DNA of 64,000 nt from an uncultured Pelagibacteraceae bacterium (GTDB taxonomy: Bacteria > Pseudomonadota > Alphaproteobacteria > Pelagibacterales > Pelagibacteraceae), in NCBI GenBank assembly GCA_902622805.1, contig CACNRG010000002.1:34299-98298 (forward strand), in the 5' to 3' direction. The translations under genes and the position numbers were made by a program. Shown here in pieces: positions 48,207 to 57,440 of the stretch. Within the stretch, counting starts at the first letter, position 1; the number at the start of each line of letters is the position of its first letter. The notes beneath the pieces were generated by a model. It was given only the letters and a program-made list of their open reading frames with translations. It had not been told where the DNA came from and made no database searches.

Positions 48207-49546
48207 TTAAATTTCCACAGTGTTTTACCATCTTTATCTTCTATTAAAACACCTTTATCAAAAAGTTCATCTCTGATTCTATCAGCTTCCTTATAATCTT
48301 TATCTGCTCTAGCTTTATTTCTTAAATCTATTTTGTTATTAATCTCCGTCTCACTTATTGAAGCTTTATTTTTTTTATAGTTTTCCCATTGTTCATTATT
48401 TTCATTTAACAACCCTACAAATTTGCATGCTGAGATAAATAGATCTTTATTTTTACCTTTGCTGGCACTTTCGTAAAGTTTATGAAGACAGGCAATATAT
48501 CCAGGAGTATTTAAATCTTCGTATAAAGGTTTTAAAACTTCTTCTGATACTTGAACAGATTTTACATCTGCTGAATAAACACGATACCATTTATCTAGAG
48601 TATTTTGACAATCGTTTAATAATTTATCATTCCAATCTAGTGGCTGCTTGTAATGTGCGCTCATAAGAGCTAACCTCAAAACTTGTCCACTAATCTTGTT
48701 TCTAAAATTTTTAATTTTAAGAATATTACCTTGAGACTTAGCCATTTTTTCATTGGACATTGTAATAAAAGCATTATGTATCCAATATTTTGCAAAAAAT
48801 TTTGAATCATTTGCACATCTAGATTGAGCTATCTCATTTTCATGATGAGGAAATATTAAGTCTATTCCTCCACCATGAATATCAAATTCATTTCCCAAAA
48901 ATTTTTTTGACATTGCTGAGCATTCTAAATGCCAACCTGGTCGTCCTTTACCCCAGGGAGAATCCCAAGATGGTTCATTTTTTTCAGATGGTTTCCATAA
49001 AACAAAATCTTCTGAATTTTTTTTATTATCACTTACCTCTATTCTTGATCCTGCTATCAAATCCTCTAATTTCTTATTTGACAATTTTCCATAATCAGAA
49101 AATTTTTTTACCTCGAAATAAACATGTTTATTGTTCTCATAAGCAAAACCCTTTTTAATTAATTGATTTATCATCTCGATCATTAAATCGATATGTTCAG
49201 TGGCTTTTGGTTGATGAGTAGGATTTTCACAATTTAAAAATTTACAATCTTCAAAAAAGCTCGATGTCACTTTTTCAGTTAATTCTTTTGATGATATTTT
49301 TTGTTCTTGTGATGATTTTATTATTTTATCATCAATATCTGTAATATTTCTTACATATGTTACTTTTGAAAAAGTATTTTTTAGTAATCTAAAAAGAATA
49401 TCAAATACGATTAGTGGTCGCGCATTTCCTATATGGGGATCATCATATACAGTTGGTCCACAAACATACATTCCAATATGTTTTTGATCTTTTGGGACAA
49501 ATATCTCTTTTTTATTTGTTAAATTATTGGTTAAAAAAATATCCAT
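48203..49546 (-). CDS. cysS: Cysteinyl-tRNA synthetase
   Basis: Class I synthetase charging tRNA-Cys. The 447-residue product has MYVCGPTVYDDPHIGNARP with zinc ligand Cys29 and the HIGN motif at 38-41, GWHLECSAMS (second zinc Cys), HHENEIAQS, and KMAKSQGN as the KMSKS loop near residue 267. At 447 residues it is slightly shorter than E. coli CysS (461). A four-base overlap links it to cimA. Confidence 0.97.
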   Translation of the reverse strand: MDIFLTNNLTNKKEIFVPKDQKHIGMYVCGPTVYDDPHIGNARPLIVFDILFRLLKNTFSKVTYVRNITDIDDKIIKSSQEQKISSKELTEKVTSSFFEDCKFLNCENPTHQPKATEHIDLMIEMINQLIKKGFAYENNKHVYFEVKKFSDYGKLSNKKLEDLIAGSRIEVSDNKKNSEDFVLWKPSEKNEPSWDSPWGKGRPGWHLECSAMSKKFLGNEFDIHGGGIDLIFPHHENEIAQSRCANDSKFFAKYWIHNAFITMSNEKMAKSQGNILKIKNFRNKISGQVLRLALMSAHYKQPLDWNDKLLNDCQNTLDKWYRVYSADVKSVQVSEEVLKPLYEDLNTPGYIACLHKLYESASKGKNKDLFISACKFVGLLNENNEQWENYKKNKASISETEINNKIDLRNKARADKDYKEADRIRDELFDKGVLIEDKDGKTLWKFK

Positions 49547-49583
49547 ATTCGTTAATTAAGAAATATACCTTATTTGTAGATTT

Positions 49584-49602
49584 GTTAATCTAATTGATTA
49601 AC
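49584..49602 (-). repeat. 7-bp perfect hairpin at the nadE stop codon
   Basis: GTTAATC (49596-49602) and GATTAAC (49584-49590) pair around a 5-base loop, overlapping the nadE stop. There is no U run, so at best it is a weak or Rho-assisted 3' end before cysS, 37 bases away. Confidence 0.4.
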
Positions 49603-50335
49603 TAGGAATCTTACATACTGGAATTGGTTCCATTTTATGCAAGTTTTGATTTCGAATTTTTTCGTATTGTGCTCTATGTGGAGAGTTTGGGTTGCCCATA
49701 GCATCCTCTAGCTCACTATATTTAAATCCTAATTGACCCTCATCTGTTCTACCATCATCCCATAAGCCATCTGTTGGTGGTGCATCAATTATTTCTTTTA
49801 AAATTCCAAGTTCTTTTCCTAGTTCCCATACTTCAGTTTTATTACAATCTGCAATTGGCGATATATCAACTCCACCATCACCATATTTTGTATAAAAACC
49901 AACTCCAAAATCTTCTACTTTATTTCCTGTTCCTACAACAATACCTTTATTTGCAGCTGCAACTTGGTAAAGAGTGGTCATTCGTAATCTCGCTCTTGAA
50001 TTTGCAAAGCCATGCTCATTATCAAATTTATTAAGAGTTGTTGAAAATGTTTCAAATAATTTATCTAAACTTAATGTATATGCTTCAACATTTTTAAACT
50101 TTTTCACCAACCATTGTTGGTGTTTTAAACTTAAATCATGTTGATTTTCTTTCTGTTTAATAGGCATAGTTAAAACGATTGTTTTTAAACCTGTCATAGC
50201 ACTTAAAGTGCTTGAAACAGAAGAGTCTATTCCACCTGAGATTCCAATTACTAATGATTGTGCCTTACTGGGCATTTTGTCAACGTATAATTTGATCCAA
50301 TTTGAAATAAATTTTACTTTTTCTGCTGGGGTCAT
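49598..50335 (-). CDS. nadE: NAD synthetase (probably ammonia-dependent)
   Basis: Amidates nicotinic acid adenine dinucleotide to NAD. The 245-residue product has the PP-loop LVIGISGGIDSSVSS (SGGxDS at 33-38) and GTGNKVEDFGVGFYTKYGDG, and no N-terminal glutaminase domain, so ammonia is the likely nitrogen donor unless a partner supplies it. It lies between the DAHP synthase and cysS. Together with nadK it covers two steps of NAD(P) formation in this window. Confidence 0.95.
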   Translation of the reverse strand: MTPAEKVKFISNWIKLYVDKMPSKAQSLVIGISGGIDSSVSSTLSAMTGLKTIVLTMPIKQKENQHDLSLKHQQWLVKKFKNVEAYTLSLDKLFETFSTTLNKFDNEHGFANSRARLRMTTLYQVAAANKGIVVGTGNKVEDFGVGFYTKYGDGGVDISPIADCNKTEVWELGKELGILKEIIDAPPTDGLWDDGRTDEGQLGFKYSELEDAMGNPNSPHRAQYEKIRNQNLHKMEPIPVCKIPS

Positions 50336-50374
50336 GTTAAAATATTAAACAAACTTACTTTCTAAAGCAATGGC

Positions 50375-51754
50375 TTAAGATGCCGCTTGAATAGCATTTT
50401 TGGAATAGCTGCTATTCTTTTTTATCTCATCTGAAATTAAAAAAGCTAACTCTAAAGCTTGATCTGCATTAAGTCTAGGATCACAATGAGTATGATATCT
50501 ACTTGATAAATCTTGGTCTTGGATATTTTTTGCTCCACCAGTACACTCTGTAACATTCTGACCAGTCATTTCTATATGTAACCCACCAGCATAAGATCCT
50601 TCACTTTGATGGACAGCAAACACATCTTTAACTTCTTTCAAAACATTATTGAAACGTCTTGTTTTATAACCTGTGGTTGACTGAATTGTATTTCCATGCA
50701 TTGGGTCACACGACCAGATTACATTGACACCTTCTTTTTTAACTCCTCTAATAAGTTTTGGAAGATATTTCTCTACACTATCATGACCAAATCTTGAAAT
50801 AAGAGTAATTTTACCTTTTTCGTTTTGAGGATTTATCAAATTACAAATCTTAACAATTTCATCAGCTTTACTTGTTGGGCCACATTTAATTCCAATCGGG
50901 TTTTCTATACCTCTACAATATTCAACATGACCACCATCTAGCTGTCTTGTTCTATCACCAATCCATACAAAGTGTGCAGATGTTGCATGGTATTCACCTG
51001 TTGTAGAGTCCACTCTTGTCATGCTTTCTTCAAAAGGTAAATGCAAAGCTTCATGAGATGTCCAAAAGTTCACTGTTTTTAATCTTCTATTAAATTCAGA
51101 ATTAATTCCACACGCGTCCATAAAAGCTAATGCATCTGCAATTTTGTCTTCTAAATCTTTAAATTTTTTTGCTTGGGGACTTTTTTTGATATAACCTAAA
51201 TTCCACGTGTGTACTTTTTTTAGATCTGCAAATCCACCATGTGAAAAAGCTCTTAAAAGATTTAAAGTTGAAGCAGATTGAGAATATGCTTTAAATAATC
51301 TTTTTGGATCATGTTTTCTTGCTTTCTCAGAAAATTCTATTCCGTTTACATTATCTCCAAGATAACTTGGTAATTCTAAATCTCCTTTTTTTTCAGTAGG
51401 CGCACTTCTAGGTTTTGCAAACTGACCTGCTATTCTCCCAAGTTTGATTACAGGTAACGAAGCTGAGTAAGTCAAAACTAAAGACATCTGAAGAATTACT
51501 TTAAAAGTATCTCTAATATTATCTGGATTAAATTCTGCGAAACTTTCAGCACAATCGCCTCCTTGTAATAAGAAAGCTTTACCATCAACAACTTCAGAAA
51601 GTTGTTGTTTTAAATGTCTAGTTTCTCCAGCAAAAACTAATGGGGGAAAAGTTTTAATTTTATCTAAAACCTGATCCAAAACTTTTTTATCCGAATATTC
51701 CGGAACATGCTTTACAGGATACTTTCTCCAGCTATTTACTTTCCAATTTTTCAT
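50375..51754 (-). CDS. Class II (plant-type) DAHP synthase
   Basis: First enzyme of the shikimate pathway, joining PEP and erythrose-4-phosphate. The start is set at the ATG at 51754 (459 residues) instead of the TTG six bases upstream. Typical class II features are NWKVNSWRKYPVKHVPEYSD, FLLQGGDCAESFAEF with the metal Cys, KLGRIAGQFAKPRSAPTE and VIWSCDPMHGNTI. No ACT or chorismate mutase domain is fused, so feedback control is not visible. It stands alone between glmS and nadE. Confidence 0.95.
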   Translation of the reverse strand: MKNWKVNSWRKYPVKHVPEYSDKKVLDQVLDKIKTFPPLVFAGETRHLKQQLSEVVDGKAFLLQGGDCAESFAEFNPDNIRDTFKVILQMSLVLTYSASLPVIKLGRIAGQFAKPRSAPTEKKGDLELPSYLGDNVNGIEFSEKARKHDPKRLFKAYSQSASTLNLLRAFSHGGFADLKKVHTWNLGYIKKSPQAKKFKDLEDKIADALAFMDACGINSEFNRRLKTVNFWTSHEALHLPFEESMTRVDSTTGEYHATSAHFVWIGDRTRQLDGGHVEYCRGIENPIGIKCGPTSKADEIVKICNLINPQNEKGKITLISRFGHDSVEKYLPKLIRGVKKEGVNVIWSCDPMHGNTIQSTTGYKTRRFNNVLKEVKDVFAVHQSEGSYAGGLHIEMTGQNVTECTGGAKNIQDQDLSSRYHTHCDPRLNADQALELAFLISDEIKKNSSYSKNAIQAAS

Positions 51755-51789
51755 GTTCAACCTTAGATTGTTGTATCAGAGTTTTTTTT

Positions 51790-52860
51790 TTATTCAACGG
51801 TGACAGATTTAGCTAAATTTCTTGGTTTATCTATGTCAAAACCTTTTTTAAGAGCTGAATAATAAGCGAGTTTTTGTAAAGGTATTGTTAATAGAAATGG
51901 GAATAAATCTTGATTAGTGCTTTCAACTTCTATCGTTTCCCAAATATTTTCTGAAACAACCTCATCTTTACTTTTATTAGTTATTAACAAAACTTTTGCT
52001 CCTCTTGCTATAACTTCCTGCATATTCGAAATTGTTTTTTTATAGTAATTGTCTCTAGGGGCTAAAACAACTACTGGCATTCCCTCTTCAATCAAAGCTA
52101 AAGGTCCATGCTTCATTTCTCCAGCAGGATATCCTTCGGCATGAATATATGATAATTCTTTTAATTTTAATGCTCCCTCTAAAGCTATTGGGTAAGAAAA
52201 TCCTCTTCCTAAAAACATTGAGCCTTTAGCCTCATTAAATGTTGAAGATATTGCTTGAATATCATTATCATAAAGTAAAGTTTTTTCTATTAAACTTGGC
52301 AAAGCTTTAAGATCTTTTATTTTTTCATGATAATCATCTTTACTGATTTCATTTCTCAATGAACCTAACTTTAAAATTAACATATATAATATCAATATTT
52401 GACCTAAAAAAGCTTTTGTAGATGCAACACCAATTTCAGGACCACAATGTATTGGTAGTACAAAATTTGAGTCTCTTGCAATTGAACTTTCAATAACATT
52501 TACAACTGCACATGTTTTCATTTTATTTTTATTACATAAATCTAATGCTGCATAAGTATCTGCTGTTTCTCCAGATTGAGAAACAAATATATAAAGTGTA
52601 TCTTTTTTAAACCTATTTTTTCTATACCTAAACTCTGAGGCTATATCTATATTTACATCTAAATTTGTTAATTCCTCAAACCAATATTTTGCCATTAAAC
52701 AAGAATGGTAAGCAGTTCCACATCCAATTAAAGATATAGAATTAATCTCGTCAATTTTCCAAGGAAAATTAAATATATTTATATCTTTATTAAGATTATC
52801 AACATATTCTTTAATTCCAGTTTTAATTGTTTTTGGTTGCTCTTCAATTTCTTTAGCCAT
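51790..52860 (-). pseudogene. glmS: GlmS, C-terminal sugar isomerase part (separated from the N-part by a frameshift)
   Basis: Two SIS domains that isomerise fructose-6-phosphate and accept the ammonia made by the N-terminal part. The frame can begin at MAKEIEEQPKTIKTGIKEYV, but reading continues upstream in the same frame as ELSSNETNYDKGDFKHF, so this ATG is internal to the original gene. Motifs SLIGCGTAYHSC, FVSQSGETADT, ASTKAFLGQI, GRGFSYPIALEGALKLKELS and the end KPRNLAKSVTVE are intact. It would need slippage or a second initiation to be made. Confidence 0.85.
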
Positions 52861-52910
52861 GAAATGTTTAAAGTCTCCTTTGTCATAATTGGTTTCATTT
52901 GATGATAACT

Positions 52911-52922
52911 CTAATATTTTTT
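52911..52922 (-). other. Frameshift site in glmS (A6 run and stop codon)
   Basis: On the coding strand the reading AAT AAA AAA TAT TAG ends the first frame. With one more A it would read AAT AAA AAA ATA TTA GAG and continue without a stop through the rest of glmS. The tandem Lys AAA codons could also slip by -1. Confidence 0.8.
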
Positions 52923-53609
52923 ATTAATTTTTTTTCCATCTTCATTAAAAAATAGGACTTGATCTTTTTTTACTATACAGAATTCACCATCGTCGAGATA
53001 AGTAACTTTATTTGTCATTGATTTTAAAGCGTAAGAGTCTGAACCTAAATAATTTTCATTTGGGCCATAACCAACAGCTAATGGTGAACCTCTTCTTGCG
53101 CCTACAATTAAATCTGGGATATCTTTAAAAACTATTCCTAAAGCAAAACTACCATGAAGTTGTTTAAGAGTTTTTGTAATAGCTTCCTCTAACTCTAAAG
53201 TTTTTAAATTTTCAGTAATTAAGTGAACTATTACCTCTGTATCAGTTTGAGATTTAAAATTATGCCCTTTAGTTATTAAAAATTTTTTTAATATTGTTGA
53301 ATTTTCAATTATTCCGTTGTGTACAACAGAAACATTATGAGAGGAGTGTGGATGAGCATTAATACTATTAGGTACTCCATGAGTTGCCCATCTTACATGA
53401 CCAATTCCAATATTTCCTCTTAAGTTTTTTAAATCAAAGTTTTGCTCCAAACTGTCAACCCTTCCTTCAGATTTAATTTCATTAATAACTCCATTTGACA
53501 GTGTGGCTAAACCTGCTGAATCGTAACCTCTATATTCTAATTTTTTCAAAGAATTAATAATACTAGCTGATACAGATTTATTGCTTGAGATTCCTATTAT
53601 TCCACACAT
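52911..53609 (-). pseudogene. glmS: GlmS, N-terminal glutaminase part (ends early at a frameshift)
   Basis: The glutaminase domain that frees ammonia from glutamine for glucosamine-6-phosphate synthesis. The 232-residue frame starts MCGIIGISSNKSVSAS with the nucleophile Cys2 and has KLEYRGYDSAGLA, GIGHVRWATHG and SQTDTEVIVHLI. It stops at a TAG (52911-52913) 10 bases after an A6 run. Adding one A at 52917-52922 joins it to the next frame as a normal GlmS of about 606 residues. The gene is needed for cell-wall synthesis, so a sequence error or slippage must be considered. Confidence 0.85.
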
Positions 53610-53612
53610 AAA

Positions 53613-54236
53613 TTATCTTTTTTTTCTTTTGTAATTTTTAATTTCTAATTGCGGCGATCTTGTTAAAGCTAAAGTTTTTTTACCTACATTTTTTGTAATA
53701 ACTGATCCTGCTCCAACAGTGCTTTCTTTGCTAATAGTAATCGGGGCAACTAAAGAGGAATTAGATCCTATAAAAACATTATCTTTAATTTTGGTTTTAT
53801 TTTTTTTTATTCCATCGTAGTTACATGTAATAGTTCCAGCTCCTATATTAACAAGTTTTCCAATATCACTGTCTCCTACATAAGATAAATGATTAACTTT
53901 TGATTTTTTTCCAATCACACTTTTTTTAATTTCAACAAAGTTTCCAACTTTTGATCCCTCTCTAAGTACTGTATTAGGCCTAATACGTGCGTAGGGTCCA
54001 AGTTCTACTTTATTTTCAATTATACAAGACTCTAAATGGGAAAATGATTTAATTATCACGTTATTACCTATTTTTACATTTTTTCCAAAAACAACATAAG
54101 GTTCTATTATTACATTCTTTCCTATCTTTGTATCGTTGGAAAAAAAAATTGAATCTGGGTCAATCATTTTTACTCCAGATTTTAAAAACTTATTTCTAAG
54201 TTTATTTTGTATATTTTTTAATTTTATAGCTTTCAT
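53613..54236 (-). CDS. Glucosamine-1-phosphate acetyltransferase domain of GlmU (stand-alone)
   Basis: Left-handed beta-helix enzyme that acetylates glucosamine-1-phosphate. The 207-residue product aligns with only the C-terminal half of GlmU: linker GVKMIDPDSI, hexapeptide repeats, YARIRPNTVLREGSKVGNFV, NHLSYVGDSDIGK (catalytic His), NIGAGTITCNYDG and KTLALTRSPQ. The N-terminal uridylyltransferase domain of about 230 residues is missing, and the divergent gph gene starts 70 bases upstream, so it is not simply out of frame. It lies three bases upstream of glmS. UDP-GlcNAc would need a separate uridylyltransferase elsewhere. Confidence 0.85.
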   Translation of the reverse strand: MKAIKLKNIQNKLRNKFLKSGVKMIDPDSIFFSNDTKIGKNVIIEPYVVFGKNVKIGNNVIIKSFSHLESCIIENKVELGPYARIRPNTVLREGSKVGNFVEIKKSVIGKKSKVNHLSYVGDSDIGKLVNIGAGTITCNYDGIKKNKTKIKDNVFIGSNSSLVAPITISKESTVGAGSVITKNVGKKTLALTRSPQLEIKNYKRKKR

Positions 54237-54306
54237 CTTTGAAATTCTTTATATTAAGTATATATCTTTCTTAATTCACAAAATATTTCTTAAAAATACT
54301 TTTTTT

Positions 54307-54990
54307 ATGGAGCAAAAATTTACTATTTTATTCGATCTTGATGGAACCTTAGTAGACACTGCTCCAGATTTAATGAGAGCTCATAACTATGTTATGAAAA
54401 AATTTGGTTATCCAACTAAATCAACAGACGAAATTCGAAACTTAGTTGGACAAGGAGCTGGTGCAATGCTTGGTAGGTCTATTTGGGGTCAGGCAAAAAA
54501 AGAATTTGGAAAAGTGCAGGATGAAAAAATCAAAAAAGAAATGGTTAAAGAATTTGTAGATTATTATGGAAAAAATATTGTAAATGAAAGTAAACTAATT
54601 GACGGAGTTAAAGATTTTTTAATATGGTCAAAAGAGAAAAAAATTTCAATGGGTGTTTGTACAAATAAACAAGAACATCTAGCAATTGATCTTTTAAAAA
54701 AAATTGGAATATTTGACTTTTTTGAATATGTAGCTGGGCACAATACATTTGATTATTGTAAGCCTGACCCAAGACATTTAACATCTGTAGTTGAAATTCT
54801 AGATGGAGATCTTAAAAAAACTTTGATGATTGGCGATAGTGAAACAGATGCTAATGCGGCAAAAGCTGCTGGAATTCCAGTCATTTTGCTTGAGGATGGT
54901 TATACAGAAAAAAATATAACTGAAATTTACCATAATCACCTAATAAAAGACTTCATTGGAGTTGAAAAAATAGTTTCAAAATATCTTTAA
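54307..54990 (+). CDS. HAD-superfamily phosphatase, phosphoglycolate phosphatase-like
   Basis: The ATG at 54307 (MEQKFTILFDLDGTLVDTAP) is chosen; the frame stays open upstream but that part overlaps the divergent glmU-type gene and is hydrophobic. The 227-residue protein has HAD motif I with nucleophile Asp10 and Asp12 (DLDGTLVDT), motif II in MGVCTNK, and motif IV MIGDSETDANAAKAAG. The cap resembles Gph, so 2-phosphoglycolate from DNA repair is a likely substrate, but related N-acetylmuramate-6-phosphate or other phosphatases share this pattern. Confidence 0.82.
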   Translation: MEQKFTILFDLDGTLVDTAPDLMRAHNYVMKKFGYPTKSTDEIRNLVGQGAGAMLGRSIWGQAKKEFGKVQDEKIKKEMVKEFVDYYGKNIVNESKLIDGVKDFLIWSKEKKISMGVCTNKQEHLAIDLLKKIGIFDFFEYVAGHNTFDYCKPDPRHLTSVVEILDGDLKKTLMIGDSETDANAAKAAGIPVILLEDGYTEKNITEIYHNHLIKDFIGVEKIVSKYL

Positions 54991-55041
54991 GATTGATTAT
55001 TTTTTTTTAGCTATTAGAACAGTTTTTTATTAGGAGTTATT

Positions 55042-56544
55042 TTGATCATACATAACGTAAAAGTTTTTCCATCTAAAATTCACTTACCCAAAAAAAAACA
55101 ACTAGCTTGGAAAATTGCAGAAATTGCTAGTGACAATGCAAAACTAGATAAAGAAGCAGTGGAAATGGTGATTAATAGAATTATTGATAACGCTTCAGTT
55201 GCAATAGCTTCTTTAAATAGACGTCCAGTTATTTCATCACGAGAAATGGCCTTAAAACATTTGAGAAAAAATGGTGCAACATTATTTGGGGTTAATAATA
55301 AATTAAAATTTGATTGTGAATGGGCGGCATGGAGCAATGGAACGGCTGTGAGAGAACTTGATTTTCATGATACATTTTTAGCAGCAGATTATAGTCATCC
55401 TGGTGATAATATTCCTCCTCTTATAAGTGTTGCGCAACAAAATAAAAAAAATGGGCTCGATCTTTTAAGAGGGATAATTACTGCATATGAAGTACAAGTT
55501 AATCTAGTAAAAGGAATTTGCTTACATAAACATAAAGTTGATCACATAGCTCACTTGGGACCAAGTGTTGCTGCTGGAATTGGATCGATGTTAAGGCTAA
55601 ATACAGAGACAATATATCAAGCAGTACAGCAAGCTTTACACACAACTATCTCAACTAGACAGTCTAGAAAAGGTGAAATCTCAAGTTGGAAAGCCTATGC
55701 TCCAGCACATGCTGGTAAACTTGCAATTGAAGCCGTTGATAGAGTTATGCGAGGTGAAGGTGCACCAAGTCCAATTTATGAAGGTGAAGATAGTGTTATA
55801 GCAAGAATTTTAGATGGAAAAAAAGCATCATATAAAGTTCCGCTTCCAAAAAAAAATGAAACTAAAAAAGCTATACTCGAGACTTACACAAAAGAATATT
55901 CTGCTGAATATCAATCTCAAGCATTAATTGACCTTGCAAAAAAACTTAAAAAGAGAATATCAAATCTAAATCAAGTCAGGAAAATAGATATTTATACTAG
56001 TCATCATACTCATTATGTAATTGGTACTGGTGCAAACGATCCTCAAAAAATGGATCCAAATGCAAGTAGAGAAACATTAGATCACTCAATAATGTATATT
56101 TTCGCTGTGGCATTAGAAGATGGCAGTTGGCACCATGTAAAATCTTATTCAAAAGCTAGAGCAAAAAGAAAAAGTACAATTAAAATATGGAGATCAATCA
56201 AAACACATGAGGATAAAAAATGGACCAAAAAATATCATGATCCAGACCCCAAAAAAAAAGCTTTTGGTGCAAAAGTAATAATAACCCTTAAAAATAGAAA
56301 AAAAATCACTGAAGAACAAGGAGTTGCAGATGCTCATCCTTATGGCTCTCGACCATTCAAGAGAAAAGACTATATCAACAAATTTTTAACACTCACTGAA
56401 GATATATTGGATAAAAAAGAAATTAATAGATTTTTAAAGACAGTTCAAAACTTAAGAAAATTAAAGTCAGGTCAATTAGATAGATTAAACATCATTGTTA
56501 AAAAAACTAAAATTAAACGCAATTTAAAAAAAGGAATTTTTTAA
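55042..56544 (+). CDS. prpD: MmgE/PrpD family 2-methylcitrate dehydratase
   Basis: Dehydrates 2-methylcitrate in the propionyl-CoA (methylcitrate) cycle. The start is a TTG at 55042 (first residues [11 protein letters not shown]), with AGGAG at 55032-55036, five bases upstream, as a clear ribosome-binding site, and no suitable ATG nearby. The 500-residue product has [35 protein letters not shown] and [15 protein letters not shown]. It overlaps prpB by one base; the order is prpD-prpB-prpC. Confidence 0.92.
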   Translation: MIIHNVKVFPSKIHLPKKKQLAWKIAEIASDNAKLDKEAVEMVINRIIDNASVAIASLNRRPVISSREMALKHLRKNGATLFGVNNKLKFDCEWAAWSNGTAVRELDFHDTFLAADYSHPGDNIPPLISVAQQNKKNGLDLLRGIITAYEVQVNLVKGICLHKHKVDHIAHLGPSVAAGIGSMLRLNTETIYQAVQQALHTTISTRQSRKGEISSWKAYAPAHAGKLAIEAVDRVMRGEGAPSPIYEGEDSVIARILDGKKASYKVPLPKKNETKKAILETYTKEYSAEYQSQALIDLAKKLKKRISNLNQVRKIDIYTSHHTHYVIGTGANDPQKMDPNASRETLDHSIMYIFAVALEDGSWHHVKSYSKARAKRKSTIKIWRSIKTHEDKKWTKKYHDPDPKKKAFGAKVIITLKNRKKITEEQGVADAHPYGSRPFKRKDYINKFLTLTEDILDKKEINRFLKTVQNLRKLKSGQLDRLNIIVKKTKIKRNLKKGIF

Positions 56545-57440
56545 TGCATTTTATAGAAAAAGAACCAATACAAAAAAGAAAAGATTTCACAGAAAAATTG
56601 AAATCAAAAAAAATATTAAGGGTTCCCGGAGCTTATAATCCTCTAACAGCAAAATTAATTGAAGAGATAGGCTATGATGCTGTTTATGTTTCAGGAGGCG
56701 TTATGGCAAATGATCTTGGATTTCCAGATATTGGTTTAACTACTCTGCAAGATGTTAGTACGCGATCATATTTAATCTCTAGAGTTACAAACCTTCCTAC
56801 AATTGTTGATATAGATACAGGATTTAAATCTTGTAAAGAAACTATAGAAACTTTTGAAGAATTTGGAATTACAGGAGTTCATATAGAAGATCAAATTGAG
56901 AGAAAAAGATGTGGACACTTAGATAATAAAGAATTGATATCAACTGAAGCAATGGTAAAAAAAATTAAAGATTGTGTTTCAGCAAAAAAAGATGAAAATT
57001 TTAAAATTATTGCTAGGTCAGATGCAAAAGGTGTTGAAGGAATAAATAAAATGATTGAAAGATGTAAAGCTTATGTTGATGCTGGAGCGGAAATTATTTT
57101 TCCAGAAGCCTTACACGATGAAAAAGATTTTGAAAAAGTTAGGAAAGAATTGTCATGTTATTTACTTGCTAATATGACTGAATTTGGAAAATCAAAATTG
57201 TTTAATTATAAAGAATTAGAACAATTCGGCTATAACATAGTGATTTATCCGGTAACTACACAACGTTTGGCAATGAAAAATGTTGAGGATGGTTTAAGGG
57301 ACATTTATACAAATGGACACCAAAACAACATTATTGATAAAATGCAAACAAGAAAACGATTATATGATCTTGTAGATTATGAAAAATATAATAGTTTGGA
57401 TGAAAAAATTTATAATTTTAACACTGACGGTCACGAATAA
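56544..57440 (+). CDS. prpB: 2-methylisocitrate lyase
   Basis: Splits 2-methylisocitrate to succinate and pyruvate. The 298-residue product belongs to the PEP mutase/isocitrate lyase superfamily: LRVPGAYNPLTAKLIEE, VYVSGGVMANDLG, ITGVHIEDQIERKRCGH (the K/R-x-C-G-H catalytic motif) and IIARSDAKGVEG. The prpD and prpC neighbours, with one-base overlaps on both sides, support the assignment over oxaloacetate decarboxylase relatives. Confidence 0.95.
   Translation: MHFIEKEPIQKRKDFTEKLKSKKILRVPGAYNPLTAKLIEEIGYDAVYVSGGVMANDLGFPDIGLTTLQDVSTRSYLISRVTNLPTIVDIDTGFKSCKETIETFEEFGITGVHIEDQIERKRCGHLDNKELISTEAMVKKIKDCVSAKKDENFKIIARSDAKGVEGINKMIERCKAYVDAGAEIIFPEALHDEKDFEKVRKELSCYLLANMTEFGKSKLFNYKELEQFGYNIVIYPVTTQRLAMKNVEDGLRDIYTNGHQNNIIDKMQTRKRLYDLVDYEKYNSLDEKIYNFNTDGHE

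Noticed and set aside
50375..51760. TTG start for the class II DAHP synthase
   Set aside because: An ATG two codons downstream fits the family start and is the more usual codon.
54136..54306. Long N-terminal extension of the HAD phosphatase
   Set aside because: It is antisense to the glmU-type gene; the HAD family begins close to the FDLDGT motif, so the ATG at 54307 is right.
56544..57440. prpB as a phosphonate enzyme (PEP mutase or phosphonopyruvate hydrolase)
   Set aside because: The R-K-R-C-G-H motif and the prpD and prpC neighbours favour methylisocitrate lyase.
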